A stretch of DNA of 64,000 nucleotides. Source: Clostridiales bacterium (GTDB lineage: Bacteria > Bacillota > Clostridia > Christensenellales > Pumilibacteraceae). The DNA is taken from NCBI GenBank assembly GCA_003533505.1, contig DQGD01000001.1, positions 5,019-69,018 of the forward strand, written 5' to 3'. Under the pieces are notes generated by a model, which was not told the DNA's origin, ran no database searches, and saw only the letters and a program-made list of their open reading frames with translations. A program made the position numbers and the translations under genes. This document shows, piece after piece, positions 57,054-64,000 of the stretch; positions within the stretch are counted from its first letter, which is position 1; the number at the start of each line of letters is the position of its first letter.

Positions 57054-58112
57054 TTACTTTATTTTTGCAAGTATTTCCCGTATTACCGAGCCGATTACCT
57101 CGCTCATGCGGTAGAAGCCTAAATCGTTCGGGTGGCAGCCGTCCACCGTGCAATTCTCGCGGTCGAGCTCGCCGAACAGCGTTTGCCCGTCCACGAAATA
57201 CACGTCGTCGCCCACGGCCTTTGCCTTTTCGCAGGTTTCTTTTACCACCGCTCGGCGAGAAGCGGAAGCCTCGTCCGAATCGAAGTCGGGGCGCGTGACG
57301 AATACTATCGGCGCGGTCTTATTTTCTTCCCGAAACGCCTTGTAAAACGCGTAGTGCGTGCTTCTGAGGTACTCGGCGTCGGGCGCGTTGTGGTCATAGT
57401 CGACGACGAATATCAGCGGATTGAGCGCGGCGGCATACTTTGCCACAGCCGTTTCGCCCTTTGCGCTGCCGCTGAAACCCAGGTTGATAAAGTCGGTATC
57501 GGTATGCTTGGAAATCAACGCTTCGTAGGCGTTGTCCGGGCGCGAGGCACAGCCGCCCTGCGTTATCGACGAACCGTAGTACACAATCGGCTTGCCGCCA
57601 TAGGCATAGTCGCCGCCCTTTTCTACCGCCGCGCCCTCGTCGAGCCCGATTGTCAGCTCGTCGACGTCGTTATATAGCGGCAACCACAGGATATACTCGC
57701 GCATTTCGCCCGAAAGTTTGACGCTGCCCTCGTAGCCGCGCTCGCAGTTGTGCTCGGGGCGAATCAGCCCTTTGAATACCCACTCGCCGTCCGTGACGTC
57801 CGTGAGCGACAGTCCGCCGCTGCCCGACAGCGGCATGTGCCCCATGCGGCAGAAATTCTTGTATTTCACGATTGCTTTCAGCGTTTTGGAGTCGGTCTTA
57901 AAGCGTATTCTTCCGCCTGCGGTATTGCGCGCGAGGTATTTCACGCCGTCGGAAACCGAAGCGGCGAAATCGTCGTCCAGCCTGTAAAATCCGCGCTCGT
58001 CGTGCTTCACGCCGTAGAGCGTAAACGGCTCGCACGGCATTTTGTAAAGCTTCATGCCGCCACCGTCGACTACCGTCTGCTCCATGTTCCTGTCTATTTT
58101 TCTTATGTCCAT
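57054..58112 (-). CDS. SGNH/GDSL esterase, two-domain carbohydrate esterase type
   Basis: 352 residues, no signal peptide. N-terminal beta-sandwich (to about 165), then an SGNH domain: YYGSSITQGG (Ser block), NLGFSGSAKGE (Gly), VVDYDHNAPD (Asn) and DGCHPND (Asp/His). Likely removes acetyl groups from sugars inside the cell. It follows the GH35 gene by 132 bases on the same strand. SD GGGAG. Confidence 0.9.
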   Translation of the reverse strand: MDIRKIDRNMEQTVVDGGGMKLYKMPCEPFTLYGVKHDERGFYRLDDDFAASVSDGVKYLARNTAGGRIRFKTDSKTLKAIVKYKNFCRMGHMPLSGSGGLSLTDVTDGEWVFKGLIRPEHNCERGYEGSVKLSGEMREYILWLPLYNDVDELTIGLDEGAAVEKGGDYAYGGKPIVYYGSSITQGGCASRPDNAYEALISKHTDTDFINLGFSGSAKGETAVAKYAAALNPLIFVVDYDHNAPDAEYLRSTHYAFYKAFREENKTAPIVFVTRPDFDSDEASASRRAVVKETCEKAKAVGDDVYFVDGQTLFGELDRENCTVDGCHPNDLGFYRMSEVIGSVIREILAKIK

Positions 58113-58244
58113 AGTCCGCTCCCGTCGCCGCCGCTAACTTTCCGCAGGCGACGCGCTAATGATAACACAAAACTCCGCCGCAGCGCAATGATTTACGTCA
58201 GAGTTTTTGGTTTTGAAAATTTTATTACGTCTGTTTCTCGGGTT

Positions 58245-60308
58245 TCAGGCGAGCTTGACGGTGGCATAAACCTCCGTCGAAATCGATTTCAGCTCGTTGG
58301 CTACTCCGTCCTCGAACTCGTGCGGCACCTCGACGTACACGTCGTCGTCGGGCTTTGCCGGGTAAGTGCGGACAATAAGCTCGCGCGGATAGCCGAAATA
58401 GCCCAGCTCGATTTCAAACGGCACACCGGTGTAGAACTTGTCGGCGATTTTCTTGCCGTCCGAAAACACGTCCAGACTGTCGGCGTCGAAGTCCATGTAC
58501 AAAAAGACCTCTTTGCCGCCGCAATCGTCGTACTCCACGCTCACGCGGTACTCCTTATAACCTGCGTTCTCAGCCGTAAGCTCGAAGTCAGCCGACGCCG
58601 CGCCGCCTATTTTGCCGGCTTCATAGCGAGCGAACACCCCGGAATCGCCTACGCGGTTAGCGTTGCCCGTCACGTTTTTAAGCGGCGGAAACGCGAAAAA
58701 GCTTATTCGGTCGCGGAAGCAGCCGTAAAGCTCGCCGTAGGTTTCGTACAGCGCGCCGTCCGACAGCAACAGCCGTTCCTCGCCGTCTACCGTGAATTTA
58801 TACGCGCGGAGGGCTTCCTCGCGGCCGATGACGACGATTTTCTCCTTTACCGCTTCGGACGCGTCGATAATTACGCTCTGCGGATTATAAGCCCAGAAAA
58901 CGTATTTGTCGCCGATTTTACAAAACGGAGCGGCGGAAATAAAGCGCAGCGTGCCCTCGCCCACGCGCATGCCGAACGCGTAGACAAAGAACTCGCCCGG
59001 GCGCAGCTCCTCGCCCCTTACGGTCACGTTTCCGCCGGGGTACTCGACGATTTTTCCGTCCAAAGCGTGACTGCCGGTTGCTCTGCGGCGAACATAGTTA
59101 TTGAAAAACACGAAGCCGCTGCCGCCCTGCGCGCGCACCGAATACCTGATTGAATCGAGGTCGCATGGGTCAGCGCAATTATCGGGCGGAATGAACGCCG
59201 GCATGCGCGACAGCTCCTCGCCGAACTCGCGCGCGATATAATTAACAAGCTTCAGCTCCTTGCCGCCGTCGGTCACTCTGCCGAACGCGCTTATCGCCGC
59301 CTGAAAGTCGTAGTCCTTTTCGGGCAAGTCGCAGTAAACGCTTTGCTCGTTCATCGTCGACAGCTTGCCGTCGGGGTTTATGCCGCCGTGAAAAACGTAG
59401 TACCCGAGCATCGCCGCACCGCTGCCGAATTTTACGAGCGCTATCGCCGCGCAGTCGGATTTGCCCACAATCGGTCGCCGCCGCCTGGTCACCTGTATGC
59501 CGCCGCCGAGCTCTGCCGTCAAGAACGGATAGGGTTTGTCGGTTATCGTAAACGCCGCGCCGCGCTTGCCCATGTCGTTGCCGATTGCGTCATCGTCGGG
59601 TAAATAGGAAAACACATAGCCGTTCGCCGGCGGCAAGCCGAGGGAAGTCTGCTCCCACGGGGCTTCGCAGTAGGCTCCCCACACCGGCAGCGCTTCGCCC
59701 GTGGACGCGTCGCCCCAGCCCGTAGCGAGGTAAATCGGCACGTCGAAACCGACGCTTTTAAGAATTTCTATCAGCTTGTTTATGTGCTCGTCGCCGTAGC
59801 CCGGGAGCTGTTTCCCCGTATTATCCTTTCTGCCGCGGTACTCGTTCTCCACCTGCACGGCGAAAATCGGTCCGCCGTCGGCGTAGAAAAAGCCCTTGAC
59901 TTCCTCGTAAAGCCGCTTAAAGTACCGCGTGACATAGTAAAGATACTCGGGGCTGTTGCAGCGCGTTGGGAAATCGGCGTGCTCTATCCAATCGGGGAAA
60001 CCGCCGTTGCGCACCTCGCCGTGCACCCACGGACCTACCCTGAGGCACATCTTCATTTTCGCCGCCGCAACCTCGCCGACGAACTCGCGCAGGCTTTTGT
60101 TGCCAGAAAAATCGAATACGCCTTCCTCTTCCTCGTGGTGAATCCAGATGACGTAGGAAGCGACGGTGTCTATGCCCAGCGCTTTCATTTTCGCGATTTC
60201 CTTGTACCAGCTTCGCCTGTCGCCGCGCGAGTACTGATACTCGCCCGACACCGGCAACCACGGCTTTCCGTCCTCGAAAAGGCCTTGCCCGTCGTAGGTT
60301 ATCGCCAT
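58245..60308 (-). CDS. Glycoside hydrolase family 35-like beta-galactosidase
   Basis: 687 residues, no signal peptide, so cytoplasmic. TIM barrel in the first 320 residues: YQYSRGDRRSWYKEIAKMKALG, RVGPWVHGEVRNGGFP, acid/base Glu in GGPIFAVQVENEYRG and the nucleophile Glu in PFLTAELGGG. C-terminal beta domains follow. Removes terminal beta-galactose or related sugars. One base from the lipoprotein stop, so co-translated. Confidence 0.9.
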   Translation of the reverse strand: MAITYDGQGLFEDGKPWLPVSGEYQYSRGDRRSWYKEIAKMKALGIDTVASYVIWIHHEEEEGVFDFSGNKSLREFVGEVAAAKMKMCLRVGPWVHGEVRNGGFPDWIEHADFPTRCNSPEYLYYVTRYFKRLYEEVKGFFYADGGPIFAVQVENEYRGRKDNTGKQLPGYGDEHINKLIEILKSVGFDVPIYLATGWGDASTGEALPVWGAYCEAPWEQTSLGLPPANGYVFSYLPDDDAIGNDMGKRGAAFTITDKPYPFLTAELGGGIQVTRRRRPIVGKSDCAAIALVKFGSGAAMLGYYVFHGGINPDGKLSTMNEQSVYCDLPEKDYDFQAAISAFGRVTDGGKELKLVNYIAREFGEELSRMPAFIPPDNCADPCDLDSIRYSVRAQGGSGFVFFNNYVRRRATGSHALDGKIVEYPGGNVTVRGEELRPGEFFVYAFGMRVGEGTLRFISAAPFCKIGDKYVFWAYNPQSVIIDASEAVKEKIVVIGREEALRAYKFTVDGEERLLLSDGALYETYGELYGCFRDRISFFAFPPLKNVTGNANRVGDSGVFARYEAGKIGGAASADFELTAENAGYKEYRVSVEYDDCGGKEVFLYMDFDADSLDVFSDGKKIADKFYTGVPFEIELGYFGYPRELIVRTYPAKPDDDVYVEVPHEFEDGVANELKSISTEVYATVKLA

Positions 60309-60309
60309 G

Positions 60310-61482
60310 CTATTCTACCTCTTTTATGCAGCATTCGGACGTGTCGTCGCTCCATTCGTACAAAGTCATCGCCGCGCCGCCTTTCAATACGTTCGCGACG
60401 TAATATCTGCCGTCGCCGAGCGAGAGAATACCCACGCTCGCGCTTAGTTCATAGCCCATAACTCCGCTGTCGTGCTTTTTGCCGTACTTCGAGCGAAGCA
60501 CAAGCCCCTTGTCGCCGCCGCAGCCCGTGAGCGTTTGCTCTTTTGCGTAAGAGGGGTCGATGACGAAGAACGTGTAGTTGGGAAACTTGCTTCTGGACGG
60601 CTCGTGATAATCGGTATAGTAAGTCGTGACGAAGTACACGTTTTTATACTCGTCATAGCAAAGGTTCTGCACACCGTAGTCGTGAAAACCCGCGTAGTAA
60701 AAATAAGTTCCGTCGGGTTTTTCCGGACCGACCGCGTTCGCGATTTCGCCGAACGGCTTTGCGTATTTACTCCACTCGGTCACGTCGTACTGAAAGATCG
60801 TGAAGTAGTCCGCGTCCTCGCGGTCGTATGGCGTTACGCCGTCTATATCGACGGAATAAGTCGCGGTACTGCAAGTCATGGTAAGATATTTTTTTCCGTT
60901 TTTGCTCTTCGAGCCGAACTTCGGACCGAACGTACACGAGTCCACGCCGTACCTTATCGCGTACTTGCCGCCAAGCCACAAGTCGAAGCCCGCGTTTTGC
61001 TCGGCGTACTCGGCGATAGGCTTGGTCACGTTCACCACTTTGCACACGTCGTTTGCTTGCATTTCGGTTTCGGTAATGACGTTCGGGTCGACGATAACGA
61101 GATAGCAATTCTTGTCGTGAGCGCCGCCTGCTCTTTCCTTCGCCGAGAACATCGGTCCGTTCAGCGAAACGTACAGCGAAGCGTACAACATTCCGTCGTC
61201 GGGATTGTAGGTCATGTCGCCGAGGTGGCAGCGGTCGAGGTCGCCGAAGCCCGTCACCGAGCCCACTACCTTGCCGCTCGCGTCTTGCTTGACGAGTATG
61301 CTGGTTATCGACGAGTAAAAGTATTCGCCGTCGGTAGCGATGCCTTGCACGTGTCCGTGCGCGCCAACGTTGCCGGTCATTAAAGTCTTTTCGTATTCTT
61401 TCATTGGTTGCTCCTTGCACCCTATGTCCGCGACGAAAATCGCCGCGAGCAAGAGCGCGATAAAAAATTTCTTGATTTTCAT
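60310..61482 (-). CDS. Lipoprotein with propeller-like repeats, glycan locus
   Basis: 390 residues from the ATG at 61482 (AAGGAC upstream), 16 bases after the large surface gene. Lipobox ADIGC (Cys about 22). Strands such as GIATDGEYFYSS, DMTYNPDDGMLYASLYV, LCYDEYKNVYFVTTYYTD and ILSLGDGRYYVANVLKGG suggest a beta-propeller. No catalytic motif recognised. Likely a surface glycan-binding or sensing partner of the GH35 and surface proteins; function is inference from position. Confidence 0.8.
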   Translation of the reverse strand: MKIKKFFIALLLAAIFVADIGCKEQPMKEYEKTLMTGNVGAHGHVQGIATDGEYFYSSITSILVKQDASGKVVGSVTGFGDLDRCHLGDMTYNPDDGMLYASLYVSLNGPMFSAKERAGGAHDKNCYLVIVDPNVITETEMQANDVCKVVNVTKPIAEYAEQNAGFDLWLGGKYAIRYGVDSCTFGPKFGSKSKNGKKYLTMTCSTATYSVDIDGVTPYDREDADYFTIFQYDVTEWSKYAKPFGEIANAVGPEKPDGTYFYYAGFHDYGVQNLCYDEYKNVYFVTTYYTDYHEPSRSKFPNYTFFVIDPSYAKEQTLTGCGGDKGLVLRSKYGKKHDSGVMGYELSASVGILSLGDGRYYVANVLKGGAAMTLYEWSDDTSECCIKEVE

Positions 61483-61498
61483 AGTGCTGTCCTTAGTT

Positions 61499-64000
61499 TC
61501 AGGCGGCTTTAACGTAGTCGATAATTTCAAAGTAACTGCTCTTTGCGCTATCGTTATTCTGATAATTGCCGCCGAACCACTGATAATCCGCCGCCCACGA
61601 GCTTGCCGCCTTGCCTGCCTCGGTCTTGAACTGCTCGTACTCGGTCACGACGTAGTCCGTCGCCTTTTTACAGCCGAATATCCAGGTCGAAACCGTGGGT
61701 TTTCCGTCCGTAAGCGTAAGACCGAGTTCCTCGTAAGCCGCCGACGGGATAAACATTTCCATACCGGTAAGGTACTGTCCGTTCGCTTGTTTTTCGCATT
61801 TCATCGCGAACTCTGCGAGATCGAGTTTGTTGTTATCGTAAGCTAATTGATAGCCGTAAGCCATACCCATATCTTTGCCGCCGAGTTTGAATTCCCAACT
61901 CGTATTGTAGAAGTATATCTTCCACAAATCTTTCTGCGTACTCGAAGCGGCGCGATTGCCGATAACGACTTTATCGGTAAGCGATTTAGTAGACAGATAC
62001 GTGCCGTCCGCGCCGTAGTACGCGCGGTATTCGATATAACGGCCGTTACTACCCTCGGTTCTCTTCACCGTTCCGCTCGCTTCGTCGTAGTCCGCCCAGT
62101 CGGATATGTCGCCGTCGATTGCGCGGTCGGCGGCAACGTACTTACTATAGCGCAAGCCGCGGTTTACCGCGTCGGTGTTCTTGTCGAGGTAGTAGAAATT
62201 CTTCGCGTTGCTTTCGTTGAACGCGTTTGCCCAGCGCTTCATCGGTCCCCACGTCGTGCCGTTATTAAATCCGAAAACCGTTTCCGATTCGCCCGGCGCG
62301 TACCAGGAGAAGATTACTCTCAGATCCGTGCCGTCGGTCACATTGGTCAAATTCGAAGCAGGTACGAAAACTTCGACGTAAGTGACGTAGTTGCCATCTT
62401 CGCCCGTGACTACGAACGCGGATTCGACGTTGTCGTAATAGTTGTCGTAATTTTTGCTCCAATACTTGTAATTTCCGTTGGCACCGACGTAGATTTGGTC
62501 GCCAGCGGCATACGAAGTGCCGGTTTGCAACGCGAAAATAACGCGGAGGTGCGTATCGTTCTGGGGATTGTTGCTGTTTTTGACGAGCGTTGCGTGACGA
62601 ACGGTGGCGAAAACGTAAACGCCGTCGGCTTCGTGCTTTGCGATAATTTCCGCGCCTTTAGTGTTGCCTGCGTTGTAAATCACCGAAGTATTGCCGTCGT
62701 AGTCCGCCCAATCGGTTTTGTTGCCGTCCACGCGCTTCGCCGTCGCCGCAGTATAGAAGCGGTAGGTAAGCTTCGCCGTGCCCGTATAGTTGCCCTTGCC
62801 GACAGCCGTAACCGCCGCTTCGCCGTAGTTTCCGGTCGTGTCGGAAACAAGGTTCGCGCAGTCGCCCGAGTACGTCACGGTATAGTCCGTGCCGCTCGCG
62901 AGCTTAGTCGCGCCGTCCTTTACGGTGAGAGTCGGCTTGACTTCTCTGCCCGTATGCTTGAGCCCGTCGGGTACGGAAAGTGACGCCGAGGCTATGTCGC
63001 GCGGATTTATCGTAAACGACTTCACCGCCGAGGACTTGTACCTCTCGCCCATGCCCGTAATCGTAATTTTTGCCTCGCCGGCGTTGACGTTGTCGGTTAT
63101 TTCGAGCTCGTAGTGCTCACCCTCCGTCAGCGTTTCGCCGTCCCACGTCACGGTAACGTCGGGCGTGATTGCCTCGCCCGTGTAGGTGAGCTCGCCGCTT
63201 ACCTGTACGCCGAGTTTGGCGTTCGTCATGTGACGGTAAAGATTTATCGTATAGGTCACGTTTCTCGTGCCGCCGAACAGTCCGTTGCCGATAACCGCGA
63301 GCGTAGCCGTGCCGCCGTCCTCGCCGCCGAACGCGACGGAGCCGAGCGTGTAGTCCGAGTCCGCGTTGAGCGTGACGGAAGTCGCGCCGTCGTTGTAGGT
63401 AACGGTCAGCGTTTCGGGCATAAATTCGCCGTCCGGTTCGTAGTATTTCGCGGCGGTCGCCGTCACGGTAATGCTGTCGGAAGCGAGGTCGATGGGCTCG
63501 GACAGAACGACGAACTCAACCTCGAGCGTACCGCCGTAGTTGCCCTTGCCGACGATTGTCGCGGTTTTGGTGCCGCCGCTCGTGAGGTCGCCGAAGTCGA
63601 TTTCGTAATCGGCGCCTCGGCGGAGCGTTATGTCGCCGTGCTTAACCGTTTCCACGGGCGTTTCGCCGCCTGCGAGCACGGTGGAAATCGCGGCAGAAAC
63701 GCCGCTTGCGACGTCCTTGGGCACGACTGTAAACGTAACCGTCTTGCTGCCGTAGAACAGTCCTTTGCCGGTAATCGTGATTTCCTTTTTGCCGAGCGAA
63801 TCCGTTTCACCCACAGTGACGTCGTAGTAGTCCGTGCTCAGCGGCTCGCCGAGATAAGTGACGAGGTAGCTTACGTTGCCTGAGTACTCGACCTCGGCTG
63901 CGCACTCGATTTCGGCGTTTTCGACAGATTTCGCGCCGCTGTTAAACTCGCGCACTACCTTGCCGTAGTAGTCGCCCCTGCCCTCGACGGTATACGCGCC
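61499..64000 (-). CDS. Large surface protein: MBG-type repeats and two CBM9-like domains (cut by edge)
   Basis: At least 833 residues; the start is beyond the window (the frame is open through 64000). The N-terminal part seen has at least four beta-rich repeats of about 95 residues ending GKGNYGGT, GNGLFGGT, GKGLFYGS or GKGNYTGT with PKD- or INPRD-like joins, as in MBG/YDG domains. After these come two CBM9/DOMON-like domains starting KRVDGNKTDWADYDG and RAIDGDISDWADYDE. The end is YFEIIDYVKAA, with no sortase signal or membrane helix in view. Likely exported and sugar-binding. Confidence 0.85.
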   Translation of the reverse strand, partial: GAYTVEGRGDYYGKVVREFNSGAKSVENAEIECAAEVEYSGNVSYLVTYLGEPLSTDYYDVTVGETDSLGKKEITITGKGLFYGSKTVTFTVVPKDVASGVSAAISTVLAGGETPVETVKHGDITLRRGADYEIDFGDLTSGGTKTATIVGKGNYGGTLEVEFVVLSEPIDLASDSITVTATAAKYYEPDGEFMPETLTVTYNDGATSVTLNADSDYTLGSVAFGGEDGGTATLAVIGNGLFGGTRNVTYTINLYRHMTNAKLGVQVSGELTYTGEAITPDVTVTWDGETLTEGEHYELEITDNVNAGEAKITITGMGERYKSSAVKSFTINPRDIASASLSVPDGLKHTGREVKPTLTVKDGATKLASGTDYTVTYSGDCANLVSDTTGNYGEAAVTAVGKGNYTGTAKLTYRFYTAATAKRVDGNKTDWADYDGNTSVIYNAGNTKGAEIIAKHEADGVYVFATVRHATLVKNSNNPQNDTHLRVIFALQTGTSYAAGDQIYVGANGNYKYWSKNYDNYYDNVESAFVVTGEDGNYVTYVEVFVPASNLTNVTDGTDLRVIFSWYAPGESETVFGFNNGTTWGPMKRWANAFNESNAKNFYYLDKNTDAVNRGLRYSKYVAADRAIDGDISDWADYDEASGTVKRTEGSNGRYIEYRAYYGADGTYLSTKSLTDKVVIGNRAASSTQKDLWKIYFYNTSWEFKLGGKDMGMAYGYQLAYDNNKLDLAEFAMKCEKQANGQYLTGMEMFIPSAAYEELGLTLTDGKPTVSTWIFGCKKATDYVVTEYEQFKTEAGKAASSWAADYQWFGGNYQNNDSAKSSYFEIIDYVKAA

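Noticed and set aside
1..64000. tRNA, rRNA or CRISPR loci
   Set aside because: Scanned by eye in all intergenic gaps; no cloverleaf with CCA-like end, rRNA block or regularly spaced repeats was seen.

Overview
The window reads as a chromosomal segment of an endospore-forming, moderately GC-rich (by eye about 55%) member of the Bacillota, class Clostridia. Spore genes (spoIIR, sleB, ypeB, a SipL-like LysM/SPOCS coat protein, veg, yyaC, an M23 protein of the SpoIIQ type), AGGAGG-type ribosome binding sites and many near-consensus SigA promoters (TTGACW, 17-bp spacer, TATAAT) support this. An uncultured gut lineage such as Christensenellales would fit, but that placement is a guess. No rRNA, tRNA or CRISPR array was seen. 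Most genes lie on the minus strand; plus-strand genes are the DnaD-like/DnaI-like pair plus gdhA (19.4-23.3 kb), yyaC (44.9 kb), a PRC-barrel gene (54.3 kb) and an HTH remnant (56.8 kb).

Layout. 0-4 kb: histidine kinase (cut by the edge), its response regulator, pyruvate kinase, an M23 peptidase and a small YwmB-like membrane protein. 4.4-12.4 kb: cation efflux protein, dnaB, typA, a lipoprotein and pepF, with a dispersed 106-bp palindromic repeat lying directly after three stop codons. 12.4-15.1 kb: a probable operon with a membrane protein, an ACT protein, a UPF0210 protein and a TM2 protein. 15.4-21.8 kb: sbcDC and, divergently, a DnaD-like protein with a DnaI-like helicase loader. 21.9-26.7 kb: gdhA, a DUF975 membrane protein and a redox operon (thioredoxin reductase, zinc ribbon, nitroreductase, esterase).

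26.9-33.1 kb is a sporulation block in the order yerC, small membrane gene, veg, sipL-like, ispE, spoIIR, sleB, ypeB in the direction of transcription. 33.4-39.2 kb: acidic zinc-ribbon protein, SLOG protein with a membrane partner, rsmA, rplM-rpsI with a structured leader, and a DUF4091 protein. 39.4-47.7 kb: secreted or anchored proteins of unknown role, a CvpA fusion with a cupin, yyaC, and an AraL/AraM-like pair whose AraM member looks catalytically dead. 47.9-54.1 kb: DUF1858, pth and mfd, followed by a PrsA-like foldase with its own promoter. 54.3-57.0 kb: PRC-barrel, murC, and a decayed stretch with a truncated HTH gene and an IS3-like end. 57-64 kb: a probable glycan locus with a large CBM9/MBG surface protein (cut by the edge), a lipoprotein, a GH35 enzyme and an SGNH esterase.

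The most interesting signals are the covarying palindromic repeat beside stop codons, a hairpin that buries the spoIIR ribosome binding site, a thioredoxin reductase lacking the NADPH HRRxxxR motif, the decayed AraM partner, a CvpA protein fused to surface-type helical repeats, and a DnaB helicase with a long acidic tail like that of SSB.
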